Assembly (NCBI GenBank): GCA_947167965.1
Contig: CAMVJW010000002.1
Span: 110,968-174,967 of the forward strand
Reading direction: 5' to 3'
Origin: an uncultured Clostridia bacterium
GTDB taxonomy: Bacteria > Bacillota > Clostridia > TANB77 > CAG-508
DNA length: 64,000 nucleotides
Shown here in pieces: positions 18,485-27,267 of this stretch. The position numbers were made by a program, and so were the translations under genes. The notes under the pieces were generated by a model that made no database searches, was not told the DNA's origin, and saw nothing but the letters and a program-made list of their open reading frames with translations. Position 1 is the first letter of the stretch, and each line of letters opens with the position of its first letter.

Positions 18485-19140
18485 TATTTGTCTCCTCCTT
18501 CCATTTTTTTAGTTGGAAGAACTTCTCCTTTATATATCCATACTTTTACGCCAATTTTTCCGTATGTAGTATCAGCTTCTGCAAAACCATAATCTATGTC
18601 AGCACGTAATGTTTGTAATGGAATATTTCCTTCTTTATAGAATTCAGTTCTTGCCATATCTGCACCACCTAGTCTTCCTGATACAGAAGTTTTAATTCCT
18701 TCTGCTCCAGCTTTTAGAGCTTTTTGCATGCATTGTTTCATGGCACGTCTGAATGAAATTCTTCTCTCTAATTGTCCTGCAATATCTTCAGCAACAAGTG
18801 TTGCATCAATACTTGCATTTTTAACTTCAACAACGTTTAAGTTTACATCTTTTCCTATTAATTTTTTAATATCTGTTCTTAATGTTTCTGCTCCAGCACC
18901 ACCTTTTCCAATTAAGATTCCAGGTTTTGCTGTAAATACATTTATTTTTACAGATTTAGCTGTTCTTTCAATTTCTATATTTGCAATTCCAGCTTCATAT
19001 TCTTTTTTCTTTAAGAATTTACGAATTTTTTGATCTTCTACTAAACAATCTGCAAAATGATTATCATCAGCATACCATTTAGAACTCCAATCTTTGTTTA
19101 TTCCTAATCTAGCACCTGTAGGATGTACTTTTTGTCCCAT
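18484..19140 (-). CDS. rpsC: Ribosomal protein S3
   Basis: 218 residues. mRNA-entry protein with a KH domain ([20 protein letters not shown] type GxxG loop). [20 protein letters not shown] at the start and [20 protein letters not shown] late are diagnostic. Standard position after rplV, separated by 5 nt. Confidence 0.98.
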   Translation of the reverse strand: MGQKVHPTGARLGINKDWSSKWYADDNHFADCLVEDQKIRKFLKKKEYEAGIANIEIERTAKSVKINVFTAKPGILIGKGGAGAETLRTDIKKLIGKDVNLNVVEVKNASIDATLVAEDIAGQLERRISFRRAMKQCMQKALKAGAEGIKTSVSGRLGGADMARTEFYKEGNIPLQTLRADIDYGFAEADTTYGKIGVKVWIYKGEVLPTKKMEGGDK

Positions 19141-19145
19141 ATAGC

Positions 19146-19502
19146 TTATTTACCCTCCTTTTCTGAAAGAACAATTGTTATATGACTTGTTCTTTTTCTA
19201 ATTCTTACTGCTGAACCTTTTGCAGCTGGTCTAATTCTTTTTAGAGTTGGACCTTGATTTGCATAGATTTCAGAAATATATAATTTATCATGTTTCATAT
19301 CATGGTTATTCTCAGCATTTGCTATTGCTGATTTTAAAAGCTTTTCAATAATTTCTGATGAAGCTTTTGGTGTAAATTTAACAATTGCTAAAGCTTCGTC
19401 AACTTTTTTTCCTCTAATTAAATCTGCAACAATTTTAACTTTTCTAGAAGAAATTCTTGCATATTTAAGAGTAGCTTGAGCTGTTTTTACTTCTTCTTCC
19501 AT
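19146..19502 (-). CDS. rplV: Ribosomal protein L22
   Basis: 118 residues. Exit-tunnel protein. [39 protein letters not shown], and [20 protein letters not shown] with [12 protein letters not shown] are clear. It is separated from rpsS by an unusual 122-bp palindrome. Confidence 0.98.
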   Translation of the reverse strand: MEEEVKTAQATLKYARISSRKVKIVADLIRGKKVDEALAIVKFTPKASSEIIEKLLKSAIANAENNHDMKHDKLYISEIYANQGPTLKRIRPAAKGSAVRIRKRTSHITIVLSEKEGK

Positions 19503-19532
19503 TTTTCTATCCTTTCTTATTATTTATTTGCC

Positions 19533-19654
19533 GTTCGTGGAAGAATGGTTATATTGCTAGGCAAAATTTTATGAAAAAACCGGAGTGTGCTTTGTGCACA
19601 TGAGGATTTTTGAATAAAATTTTAACAACGCAAAATGACCGTTATTACACGAAC
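19533..19654. repeat. 122-bp imperfect palindrome between rpsS and rplV
   Basis: Inverted arms are visible at every level: GTTCGTG/CACGAAC at the ends (19533-19539, 19648-19654), GGTTATATTGC against GCAAAATGACC, AAAATTTTAT/ATAAAATTTT (19563-19572, 19614-19623), AAAAACC against GGATTTTT, and TGTGC/GCACA at the centre (19586-19600). The arms are symmetric, 24 nt apart on both sides. The right end reaches into the rpsS stop codon. It has the form of a MITE- or REP-like hairpin element inside an essential operon; it must be transcribed through. Confidence 0.75.
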
Positions 19655-19962
19655 TATTTTTTAGTTGTTTTTTCTCCTGCATGACCTTTATATGTTCTAG
19701 TAGGAGCAAATTCACCCAATTTATGACCAATCATTTCTTCTGAAATATATACAGGAACATGTTTTCTTCCATCATGAACTGCTATTGTATGACCAACAAA
19801 ATTTGGATAAATTGTTGAAGCTCTAGACCAAGTCTTAATAACTTCTTTTTTGTTTTCAGCATTCATAGCTTCAATTCTTTTCATTAATTTTTTCTCTACA
19901 AAAGGTGCTTTTGGCTCTTTTCTTTTATTAAGATCTTTTTGTGCATTTTCCTTTTTTGCCAT
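19654..19962 (-). CDS. rpsS: Ribosomal protein S19
   Basis: 102 residues, slightly long because of a Lys-rich N-terminus ([20 protein letters not shown]). [40 protein letters not shown] and [20 protein letters not shown] are diagnostic. The stop codon lies at the tip of the palindrome that follows. Confidence 0.97.
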   Translation of the reverse strand: MAKKENAQKDLNKRKEPKAPFVEKKLMKRIEAMNAENKKEVIKTWSRASTIYPNFVGHTIAVHDGRKHVPVYISEEMIGHKLGEFAPTRTYKGHAGEKTTKK

Positions 19963-19988
19963 TTTAAATCTCCTTTCTTAAAACTTTA

Positions 19989-20816
19989 TTATTTTCTTCT
20001 CTTAACTATAAATTTATTTGATTGTTTCTTTTTATCTCTTGTCTTATATCCAAGAGCTGGTTTACCCCAAGGTGTTAATGGTCCTGCATGACCAATTGGT
20101 GCTCTACCTTCACCACCACCATGTGGGTGATCTACTGGGTTCATAACTGATCCACGTACTTCTGGTCTCCATCCCATGTTTCTTTTTCTTCCTGCTTTTC
20201 CTAGTTTTACATTTCCATGATCTGAATTTCCAATAACTCCTATTGTAGCTCTACAATTAGATAAAACTAATCTCATTTCTCCAGAAGGAAGTCTTACGTG
20301 TGCGTATTTTCCTTCTTTAGCCATAAGTTGTGCACTTTGTCCTGCTGCTTTAACAAATTTTCCACCTTGTCCTGGATTTAATTCTATATTATGAATTAAA
20401 GTACCAACTGGTATAGAATTTATTTCCATACAATTTCCTGGTTTAATATCTGCTGATTTACCAGATATTACTTTATCTCCATCTGTTAATCCTTGTGGCG
20501 CTAATATATATGCTTTAACTCCATCTGTATATTGGATTAAAGCTATATTTGCACTTCTGTTTGGATCATATTCGATTCCAATTACTGTTGCTTCCATATC
20601 GTCTTTTTGACGTTTAAAATCAATTATTCTGTATTTTTGTCTGTTTCCTCCACCTTGATGACGTACTGTTATTCTACCATAGTTGTTTCTTCCTGCTTTT
20701 TCTTTCTTTGTTGTAAGTAAAGATTTTTCAGGAGTTTTTTTAGTAATTTCACTATAGTCTAATACTGTCATATTTCTTCTTGAAGGTGTGTATGCTTTAA
20801 ATTTTTTTGTTGCCAT
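19989..20816 (-). CDS. rplB: Ribosomal protein L2
   Basis: 275 residues. Peptidyl-transferase protein. [46 protein letters not shown] and the catalytic-region block [20 protein letters not shown] are present, including the conserved His. Normally it follows rplW directly; here a 148-residue unknown gene lies between. Confidence 0.98.
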   Translation of the reverse strand: MATKKFKAYTPSRRNMTVLDYSEITKKTPEKSLLTTKKEKAGRNNYGRITVRHQGGGNRQKYRIIDFKRQKDDMEATVIGIEYDPNRSANIALIQYTDGVKAYILAPQGLTDGDKVISGKSADIKPGNCMEINSIPVGTLIHNIELNPGQGGKFVKAAGQSAQLMAKEGKYAHVRLPSGEMRLVLSNCRATIGVIGNSDHGNVKLGKAGRKRNMGWRPEVRGSVMNPVDHPHGGGEGRAPIGHAGPLTPWGKPALGYKTRDKKKQSNKFIVKRRK

Positions 20817-20899
20817 TTTACTTCTCCTTTTTTATTTTTATTAACGGATATTTTCCTGCTCCGCCTGCAGTTAAAATTTGTTTTCCTAGTTCTTTCTAG

Positions 20900-21346
20900 T
20901 TAATTTATATACAAACTATTTATCTTTGCCCTCCGAAATCTTCCCTCAAATTTTATTATTGTATTATTTGGATACTCACTTCCACCTACTCTATGTGATA
21001 AACCTTCTGATTTTCTATAAATTGGACCAATTTCATTTTCTGCTGATTTTACTTGTGCAAATCTATCCTTAATAATTTTATTAGCTTCAATTTCACTAAG
21101 TTTTATTTTTTCACTTATATATTGTGCAACTACTTTAAGCCCGCCTATTTGATATGCAGCAATTATATCAGCAATAACTTTTAAATTTTCAGGTTTTTCC
21201 AAAGCTATCATTTCGCTTATCTGCCTAAGCTCTTGTGTGTATGCGTATTTTTCATCCTTCTTTTTAGTCGCGCTTACTCCTTCTGTTTTAGCATGTCGAA
21301 ATAGCTCATTTCGATCCATCATAGTTTTTGGCTTATTCCTTTTCAT
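20900..21346 (-). CDS. Unknown protein gene inserted between rplW and rplB
   Basis: 148 residues, not a ribosomal protein I recognise. Lys-rich start (MKRNKPKTMMDRNELFRHAK), a middle of three amphipathic helices (LRQISEMIALEKPENLKVIA, IGGLKVVAQYISEKIKLSEI, EANKIIKDRFAQVKSAENEI) and a basic tail (FEGRFRRAKINSLYIN). No Cys pattern, signal or membrane segment. A perfect AGGAGG site lies 6 nt before the ATG, and it starts 9 nt after the rplW stop codon, so it must be co-transcribed and probably co-translated with ribosomal proteins. RNA binding or ribosome association is only an inference from charge and context. The following 83-nt gap before rplB is also longer than its neighbours. Confidence 0.75.
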   Translation of the reverse strand: MKRNKPKTMMDRNELFRHAKTEGVSATKKKDEKYAYTQELRQISEMIALEKPENLKVIADIIAAYQIGGLKVVAQYISEKIKLSEIEANKIIKDRFAQVKSAENEIGPIYRKSEGLSHRVGGSEYPNNTIIKFEGRFRRAKINSLYIN

Positions 21347-21355
21347 TTTTTCCTC

Positions 21356-21703
21356 CTATACACCAGTGAAGTCTTCTATTGAATCTTTGAATTTTTTTGT
21401 TCCTTTTGTTTCCTTTCCACCTTTAGCTAAGTATGTAGAAGCTTTAGGATCCATATCTATTGTAACTATTGCTTTTTTCCAGCTTGATGTCATTCCTTGA
21501 TGATATCCTACTCTTTTCTTTTTTCCTTTTACCATCATTGTATTAACCTTTAATACTTTTACTCCAAAAAGTTTTTCAACAGCATTTGCTATTTCAACTT
21601 TTGTAGCTTTTTTGTTAACTTTGAATGTGTATTTTCCGTCTTGTAGACCATTATTACTTTTTTCAGTAACAACTGGTGCTATTATAATTTCTTCTGCTAC
21701 CAT
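21356..21703 (-). CDS. rplW: Ribosomal protein L23
   Basis: 115 residues. Exit-site docking protein for trigger factor and SRP. IIIAPVVTEKSNNGLQDGKY, TFKVNKKATKVEIANAVEKL and VNTMMVKGKKKRVG are clear. The C-terminal tail (KETKGTKKFKDSIEDFTGV) is about 15 residues longer than usual. Two nt after rplD. Confidence 0.97.
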   Translation of the reverse strand: MVAEEIIIAPVVTEKSNNGLQDGKYTFKVNKKATKVEIANAVEKLFGVKVLKVNTMMVKGKKKRVGYHQGMTSSWKKAIVTIDMDPKASTYLAKGGKETKGTKKFKDSIEDFTGV

Positions 21704-21705
21704 AA

Positions 21706-22329
21706 TTATGCATACACCTCCTCTAATTTCTTAACAGTATCAAGTGTTAGTACTAAATTTGTATATTTTAATAAATCATATACATTTATATTATTTGCAA
21801 CTATAGTTTTTGCATTTTGAATATTTCTAGTAGAAGCTTCAACATTTAAATTCTTTTCTGGTAAAACAACTAATGTTTTTCCTTCTAGTTTTAAATCTGC
21901 AAATGCTTTTACCATTGATTTTGTTTTTATTTCTGATAATTCTAATTTATCAACTACAGTTAATTGTTTTTCTAATACTTTAGAACTTAATACTGATTTT
22001 ATTGCTAATTGTCTTTCTTTTTTATTTACTCTATAACTATAAGAACGTGGTTTTGGTCCTAATGCTATACCACCTTTAATCCATTGTGGTGCTCTAATTG
22101 AACCTTGTCTTGCACGTCCTGTTCCTTTTTGTCTCCATGGTTTTCTTCCACCACCACGAACTTCACTTCTTGTTTTTGTACTTTGAGTACCTTGTCTTTG
22201 ATTAGCTAGATAGTTTACTAATACTTCATGAACAATGTTTTCATTTGGTTCTATTCCAAATACATTATCATCTAATTCAACATCACTAACTTTTTTACCT
22301 GTTATATCAAATACATCTATTTTTGACAT
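21706..22329 (-). CDS. rplD: Ribosomal protein L4
   Basis: 207 residues. Blocks LANQRQGTQSTKTRSEVRGG, GRKPWRQKGTGRARQGSIRA and PQWIKGGIALGPKPRSYSY give the extended loop lining the exit tunnel. In enterobacteria L4 also represses the S10 operon by binding its leader; the structured leader at 23391-23665 makes this worth asking here. Confidence 0.98.
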   Translation of the reverse strand: MSKIDVFDITGKKVSDVELDDNVFGIEPNENIVHEVLVNYLANQRQGTQSTKTRSEVRGGGRKPWRQKGTGRARQGSIRAPQWIKGGIALGPKPRSYSYRVNKKERQLAIKSVLSSKVLEKQLTVVDKLELSEIKTKSMVKAFADLKLEGKTLVVLPEKNLNVEASTRNIQNAKTIVANNINVYDLLKYTNLVLTLDTVKKLEEVYA

Positions 22330-22347
22330 TTCGTGTATCCTCCTTTC

Positions 22348-22983
22348 CTAATTTATAGCCTTAACGGCTGATTTTATTTTTAGGATTGCACCTTTTGCTC
22401 CTGGTACACTTCCTTTTACTAATATTACGTTTTTATCCATATCAACAGCTACTACATCTAGATTTTGAATTGTAACTGTTACTCTTCCCATATGTCCTGG
22501 AAGTTTTTTACCTTTAAATACTCTACCTGGTGTAGCACATGGACCCATTGATCCTGGTCTTCTATGATACATAGAACCATGTCCCATTGGTCCTCTATGT
22601 TGACCATGTCTTTTAATAACACCTTGGAATCCTTTTCCTTTTGATGTTCCTTGAATATCTACTTTTTCTCCAGCTGCAAATACATCTGCTTTAACTTCAT
22701 CTCCAACTTTATAACTTGAGATATCTTCTAATCTAAATTCTCTTAAATATTTTTTATTTGTTAATTTAGATTTTGCAAAATGTCCTGCTTCTGGTTTATT
22801 GATATGTTTGTCTTTAATTTCTCCATATCCTAATTGAATACTATTGTATCCATCAGTTTCAACTGTTTTAACTTGTGCTACAACACAAGGTCCAGCTTCT
22901 ATAACTGTTACTGGAATAACTAAACCTTTTTCATCAAAAATTTGTGTCATTCCAATTTTTCTTCCTATTAATCCTTTTTTCAT
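22348..22983 (-). CDS. rplC: Ribosomal protein L3
   Basis: 211 residues. [40 protein letters not shown] and [20 protein letters not shown] with [11 protein letters not shown] are diagnostic, including the Gln of the modified HGQ region. AGGAGG site. Confidence 0.98.
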   Translation of the reverse strand: MKKGLIGRKIGMTQIFDEKGLVIPVTVIEAGPCVVAQVKTVETDGYNSIQLGYGEIKDKHINKPEAGHFAKSKLTNKKYLREFRLEDISSYKVGDEVKADVFAAGEKVDIQGTSKGKGFQGVIKRHGQHRGPMGHGSMYHRRPGSMGPCATPGRVFKGKKLPGHMGRVTVTIQNLDVVAVDMDKNVILVKGSVPGAKGAILKIKSAVKAIN

Positions 22984-23066
22984 TTTTCTTTCTCCTCCTA
23001 TTGGCTGGCATTTAAATAGTCAGCATTGGTTTTGATTTTTAAGTTTTGTAAACTTTTGATTTTATT

Positions 23067-23390
23067 TTATAATTTTATTTGAATATCAACACCTGCAGGT
23101 AATTCAAGTTTCATTAATGATTCTGCAGTTTTTTGTGTTGGATAAAGAATATCAATAACTCTTATATGTGTTCTCATTTCAAATTGTTCTCTTGAGTCTT
23201 TGTGTTTATGTGGAGAACGTATAACTGTTACTATTTCTTTCTTTGTTGGTAATGGAATAGGTCCAGATACTTTTGCTCCTGTTTTTTTAGCTGTTTCTAC
23301 TATCATTAAAGCAGACTGATCTAAAATTCCAGGTTCATAAGCCTTTACCCTTATTCTGATTTTTTCACTAGTTACCACATTGTTTGCCAT
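23067..23390 (-). CDS. rpsJ: Ribosomal protein S10 / NusE
   Basis: 107 residues. [60 protein letters not shown] are diagnostic. S10 is also NusE, part of antitermination complexes. First gene of the S10 operon, with an AGGAGG site and a long structured leader. No tuf/fus genes lie upstream in this window. Confidence 0.98.
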   Translation of the reverse strand: MANNVVTSEKIRIRVKAYEPGILDQSALMIVETAKKTGAKVSGPIPLPTKKEIVTVIRSPHKHKDSREQFEMRTHIRVIDILYPTQKTAESLMKLELPAGVDIQIKL

Positions 23391-23665
23391 TGCTATTTTC
23401 CCTCCTTATATAATATTTATTTGTACTTTTAGCTTGGCAAGTTATAACGCACCCTGGTGTTTCGTATTTCTACAATATAAAATCCAAAATATGCATGAAT
23501 ATTTTGGGATAAGTGCTTTATAAACAGTTTTCAATCTGTATAAGTTATAAACTATTTAAGTATATAACATAACTTACCGCCTGGTCTAAGCCATGACATA
23601 CTCCATCGAAGTTCCCTCCACCACTAAGGTGTAGCCACATTCGACTTCAACGCTAAATTTCATAC
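23391..23665 (-). promoter_or_regulatory. Structured 5' leader of the S10 operon
   Basis: About 270 nt without a convincing gene, less AT-rich near its 5' end. In the transcript UUGAAGU pairs with ACUUCGA around a CACC/GGUG hairpin. GGUAAGUUAU (23569-23578) can pair with AUAACUU (23542-23548) nearby or, over 10 pairs, with AUAACUUGCC (23436-23445) close to the rpsJ start. These are mutually exclusive. CTTATACAG/CTGTTTATAAAG (about 23518-23541) and CCAAAATAT/ATATTTTGG (about 23490-23513, followed by ATTTTATATT) are further hairpins. The pattern suggests attenuation or a protein-binding leader; the ligand is unknown. Confidence 0.6.
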
Positions 23666-23671
23666 TGCATT

Positions 23672-23700
23672 AGTATATACCAGATTTTACCTGATGTCAA
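23672..23700 (-). promoter_or_regulatory. Sigma-A promoter of the S10 operon
   Basis: Minus strand: TTGACA, 17 nt, TATACT. Near consensus, as expected for ribosomal genes; the start site should lie near 23665. Confidence 0.9.
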
Positions 23701-23748
23701 TAGTTTTTGGCTATTTTATATATATTTTTTTATTTAACCATTTTTTAT

Positions 23749-24087
23749 TTAATACCAATATGCTAATTTCAAAAATGAATTTGCTAATTTAGCTTGTTCT
23801 TCAAGTTTCTCGTTACTGTCATTATTACTATATCTCTTTGCAACAATGTTTCTGGATTTTAAAGTCCATAAAAAAGCCTTAAATTTCGGGTAATTTTTTA
23901 TGTTGTTTTGCATATAATCCAGTAAATTACATACATTTATATATAATTCACTTTGTTTTTCTTTTTCTTTTTCGAATTTTTCTGTATTTACAATTAATTC
24001 AAACGGTTTAGATATGTTTAATCTATAATTTTCGTCTTCAAAAGTTTTCAAAAAGTTCTTATAGCTTTCACAAAATATCCTATACAT
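23749..24087 (-). CDS. Unknown 112-residue partner of the nucleotidyltransferase
   Basis: Starts inside the end of the upstream gene (8-nt overlap), so it is translationally coupled to it. Mainly helical, rich in Lys, Asn and Tyr (FCESYKNFLKTFEDENY, LYINVCNLLDYMQNNIKN), ending LANSFLKLAYWY. No known motif. Its pairing with a DUF6036-like nucleotidyltransferase suggests a toxin-antitoxin or regulatory pair, which is inference. The 3' end lies about 50 nt before the rpsJ promoter, without a clear terminator between. Confidence 0.7.
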   Translation of the reverse strand: MYRIFCESYKNFLKTFEDENYRLNISKPFELIVNTEKFEKEKEKQSELYINVCNLLDYMQNNIKNYPKFKAFLWTLKSRNIVAKRYSNNDSNEKLEEQAKLANSFLKLAYWY

Positions 24088-24586
24088 TATATTTCTCCTT
24101 AAATACTTTCAATTTTTTACAAAACTCTGATTTCTTTGTTTCAAACAAATCGTTTCTTTCAATTATTTCTTTTATTATATTATTTAGTAGAGTTTTATTA
24201 CATTTTGGAATTATTTCATTTAAATCTTCAATATCTTTTTCAGACAATCTAATTATTTTGCTTATTGCTATATCTTCTTTTGATAAAATGTAGACATTTA
24301 TATATTTAAAATCTCTTAGTTTAGTGGCTCTCTCTTTATATGTAGGAGATAATATCGTGCTTTCATACTCTAACATATCATAATCTCTTAATAGTGAAAA
24401 GGCTTTTCCGTATTTAGCCGGATATCCTAAATCTATAAAATCAATATCTAATGTTGCTCTATTTGTGTATTTTCCTAAAATACATGCACTACCACCTACA
24501 ATGTAGATATCAAACGGATCTAATTTAAATAATTTTGTAACCTCTTCCATTTCATGTATTACTTCCATCAAACTATCTCTATGCAT
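24080..24586 (-). CDS. Nucleotidyltransferase-fold protein (DUF6036-like)
   Basis: 168 residues. FDIYIVGGSACILGKYTNRA then TLDIDFIDLG shows the GG-S and D-x-D signature of minimal nucleotidyltransferases related to AbiEii/MNT-type toxins and to DUF6036. A later ISKEDIAISKIIRLSEKDIE segment carries the usual K-RxxxKD-like helix (here KIIRLSEKDIEDL). It may transfer a nucleotide to RNA or protein; the substrate is unknown. Directly follows recO by 20 nt and overlaps the next gene, so the pair seems to ride at the end of the frr-recO transcript. Confidence 0.75.
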   Translation of the reverse strand: MHRDSLMEVIHEMEEVTKLFKLDPFDIYIVGGSACILGKYTNRATLDIDFIDLGYPAKYGKAFSLLRDYDMLEYESTILSPTYKERATKLRDFKYINVYILSKEDIAISKIIRLSEKDIEDLNEIIPKCNKTLLNNIIKEIIERNDLFETKKSEFCKKLKVFKEKYNV

Positions 24587-24606
24587 TTTAGTTTCACCCC
24601 TTTTAT

Positions 24607-25329
24607 CTAAAATGTAAATTTATAATCTTTTTCCAATTTTTCATTAAAATATACTTTACTTAAAAGCATAAGTTCTTTTAAACTATCACCTTTCAAATTA
24701 AATCCAAATAAACTTTTAATCGGACATGTTGATATGTATTTTAATGCCATAAATGTACTTGAACTAATTTTTATGGCACTTTTATCTTGAGTAGTACAAC
24801 TTGCGCATTTTACGCCATTATCTTTAATACTAAAATATGTTAAATCATCTTTTTTTCTACAATTTACACATTCTTCTATTCTTGGTTTAAATCCTAGTAA
24901 GCATAATAATTTAATTTTAAAAATACTTATTATAAAATCAAAATCTTTGTCTGTTTCAGAAATCATATAAAGAGTATTTAAATATAATTGTAATATTTTA
25001 TAACTATTTTCATTCTCGTTTGTAACATCTAGTATTATTTTTGTTAAATATACTGCATAATTAATTTTATCTAAATCTGTTCTAATATTATAAAATACTT
25101 CTATTATTTCACAAGAATTAATAGTATATGTGTCATTTTTTTTATATAAAATATATTCTGCAAAACACAAAAACTGTGTTCCTGCAAGTAATGCGCTATT
25201 TTGTTTTCTTGCTCCTTTTGCCGAACAAGAAATCTTTCCATTTCCTGGTGTTAGAATTGTAAGCATTTTGTCAAAATCGCCCATATTACTTTCTGAAATA
25301 ACTATCCCTTTTGTCTTTATTATTCCCAT
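24607..25329 (-). CDS. recO: DNA repair protein RecO
   Basis: 240 residues. Loads RecA with RecF/RecR and anneals ssDNA. N-terminal OB fold (KTKGIVISESNMGDFDKMLT, ILTPGNGKISCSAKGARK) and a C-terminal four-Cys zinc site (CVNCRKKDDLTYF, CASC) are visible. It overlaps the 3' end of the YqzL-like gene by 44 nt. Context era-yqzL-recO is standard in Firmicutes. Confidence 0.94.
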   Translation of the reverse strand: MGIIKTKGIVISESNMGDFDKMLTILTPGNGKISCSAKGARKQNSALLAGTQFLCFAEYILYKKNDTYTINSCEIIEVFYNIRTDLDKINYAVYLTKIILDVTNENENSYKILQLYLNTLYMISETDKDFDFIISIFKIKLLCLLGFKPRIEECVNCRKKDDLTYFSIKDNGVKCASCTTQDKSAIKISSSTFMALKYISTCPIKSLFGFNLKGDSLKELMLLSKVYFNEKLEKDYKFTF

Positions 25330-25453
25330 TTAATTCCACCCTTTGCTGATTTGATATATTATTCTGTATTTTTTCAATTCGTTTTAGTTCCAAAAAAGTA
25401 TTAACATCTCCTGTTGATTTAAACATTTTCCAAGCAATATCTTTTATCATCAT
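25286..25453 (-). CDS. yqzL: YqzL-like small protein between era and recO
   Basis: 55 residues, below usual length cut-offs: MMIKDIAWKMFKSTGDVNTF then LELKRIEKIQNNISNQQ. The WKMFKSTGDVNTFLELKRIE core matches the Firmicute YqzL pattern (W-K-F--TG-----YL--KE-E), a protein of unknown function conserved between era and recO. The C-terminal about 14 residues overlap recO in another frame. An AGTGAG site precedes the tandem ATGs at 25453/25450. Confidence 0.82.
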   Translation of the reverse strand: MMIKDIAWKMFKSTGDVNTFLELKRIEKIQNNISNQQRVELNGNNKDKRDSYFRK

Positions 25454-25519
25454 AAAGCTCACTTCCTTCTTATGTTATTCTTTACATTCTTTTGCAATTC
25501 TATCCATATTTTTAACAGT

Positions 25520-26419
25520 TTATTGGTTTGCTCCATTAAAAAATTTCTCATTATTCATCCAGTCTTCTTTTACTTTAACCCATGTTTTTAAATTTACTTT
25601 AACTCCAAAGTTTTTTTCCATGTCTTTTCTTGCCATCATTCCTATTTTCTTTAAAGTTTCACCATTTTTTCCTATGATAATACCTTTGTGCGAATTTCTT
25701 AAACAATATATAGTAGCTTCTATATGATATATAGGCTCATTATTTAAAGTTTTCTTCAATTTCATTTTTTCAACTTCTACAAAAATTCCATGTGGTACTT
25801 CATCTCTTAATATAATAAGCGCTTTTTCTCTTATTGTTTCTTCTGCTAGTTGTCTTAAAGTTTGATCTGTATAGTCTTCTTTATCATAATATGCAGGTCC
25901 TTCATTTAAGTTCTTTTCTATTTCCTCTAAAATTATATCTTTGTATTTTTCTTTTTTTGCAGATATTGGAATTATTGCTGTAAAATCAAATTCATTTTTA
26001 TATAAATCAATTATTCTTGCAAGTTCATCTTTATTTACTAAATCTATCTTGTTTATAATTAATATACATTTTTTATTCTTTTCCTTTATTTTTTCTAGAA
26101 TTCTTTGATCTCCTCTTCCAATTTCTTTGCTTGTTGCTTCTATTAAAAATAAAATAATATCACTACTATCTAATGCATCCCAAGACAATTCAATCATATT
26201 TTCATTTAGTTTTGTTTTAGGTTTATGAATTCCAGGGGTGTCAATAAAAATAATTTGTGAATTTTCTCTGTTAACAATTCCTCTAATTTGAGTTCTAGTT
26301 GTTTGGACTCTGTCTGCTATTGCTGCTATCTTTTCTCCCACTAAAAGGTTAATTAATGTTGATTTTCCGACATTAGTTCTTCCACATATTGAAATAAATC
26401 CTGATTTAAAATTTTCCAT
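25520..26419 (-). CDS. era: GTPase Era
   Basis: 299 residues. 16S rRNA 3'-end assembly factor. G1 GRTNVGKS (residues 13-20), G2 region QTTRTQIRGIV, G3 DTPG, G4 NKID, G5 SAK. The C-terminal KH domain has HKGIIIGKNGETLKKIG. Followed by yqzL-like and recO, preceded by the site-2 protease by 10 nt. Confidence 0.97.
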   Translation of the reverse strand: MENFKSGFISICGRTNVGKSTLINLLVGEKIAAIADRVQTTRTQIRGIVNRENSQIIFIDTPGIHKPKTKLNENMIELSWDALDSSDIILFLIEATSKEIGRGDQRILEKIKEKNKKCILIINKIDLVNKDELARIIDLYKNEFDFTAIIPISAKKEKYKDIILEEIEKNLNEGPAYYDKEDYTDQTLRQLAEETIREKALIILRDEVPHGIFVEVEKMKLKKTLNNEPIYHIEATIYCLRNSHKGIIIGKNGETLKKIGMMARKDMEKNFGVKVNLKTWVKVKEDWMNNEKFFNGANQ

Positions 26420-26429
26420 TTTTCTCCTT

Positions 26430-27164
26430 CTATTTAAATATTTTCAAAATATCATTATATGTTATAACAATTGCTAATGTTATTAGTATTAAAAATCCAG
26501 TAAGTTGAATCTTTATCTCTGTTTCTTTTTTTAACGCTTTTTTTCTAATTGCTTCTATTATAAGTATTATTATTTTTCCTCCATCTAATGCTGGTACTGG
26601 TAGTAAATTTGTCACTCCCAATGATATTGATATAATAGACATTACATAAAAGTACTCTAAAAAACTTGAAGTTCTATATACAATTCCAGATATTCCCACT
26701 GGACCAGTAAAATCATTTAATCCAACTTTTCCTGAAAATAATAGTTTAAAACTTTCTAAAAATGAAAAGATAAATTCTTTTAATGAAGCTAATGTAGTTG
26801 ATATATTTGAAGTAATTATTAATGCCACTATAAAATAAACTATTAGACCAAATATAATATTAACTAAAGCCCCAGCAACAACAATTGATATTTTTTTAAT
26901 TCTGCTTGCTTTATTAAATGCCCTAATATCTTCTGAATCTTCATTTTCTCCTTCTAAACTTACAAAACCTCCTAGTGGGAAAAGTCTAAGAGCATATAAT
27001 GTTTCTTTTCCTTTATAACAAAATATTTGTGGTCCAAATCCAATTGCAAATTGATTTACCTTAACTTTACAAATCTTTGCAACTAAAAAATGTCCACCTT
27101 CATGAATAAATATTAAAAATCCTAACAAAAAAGCTATTTTTATTATTGATAATATCAAATTCAA
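26430..27164 (-). CDS. Site-2 metalloprotease, RseP/RasP-like, without a PDZ domain
   Basis: 244 residues. HEGGH (HExxH zinc site) in the first membrane helix (FLIFIHEGGHFLVAKICKVK) and NLLPVPALDGGKI near residue 190 (LDG motif, third ligand Asp). The region between the two membrane blocks, where RseP/RasP carry one or two PDZ domains, is cut to about 55 residues without a PDZ pattern. Length is far below the usual 340-450. Position between cdsA and era is that of rseP. It may cleave an anti-sigma factor or remnant signal peptides; substrate unknown. Confidence 0.88.
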   Translation of the reverse strand: MNLILSIIKIAFLLGFLIFIHEGGHFLVAKICKVKVNQFAIGFGPQIFCYKGKETLYALRLFPLGGFVSLEGENEDSEDIRAFNKASRIKKISIVVAGALVNIIFGLIVYFIVALIITSNISTTLASLKEFIFSFLESFKLLFSGKVGLNDFTGPVGISGIVYRTSSFLEYFYVMSIISISLGVTNLLPVPALDGGKIIILIIEAIRKKALKKETEIKIQLTGFLILITLAIVITYNDILKIFK

Positions 27165-27267
27165 TGTTTTCCTCCAAATACACTATTTTTAACAATAACA
27201 CTTTTATAGCATAAAAAAGCCCGAAACCATAAGTTTAATAACTTTACAATTTCTGACATTTTTTATT

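Noticed and set aside
23586..23663. A 25-residue frame at the very start of the S10 leader (MKFSVEVECGYTLVVEGTSM...)
   Set aside because: No Shine-Dalgarno and only about 2 nt from the expected transcript start; the stretch is better explained by the RNA hairpins it forms.
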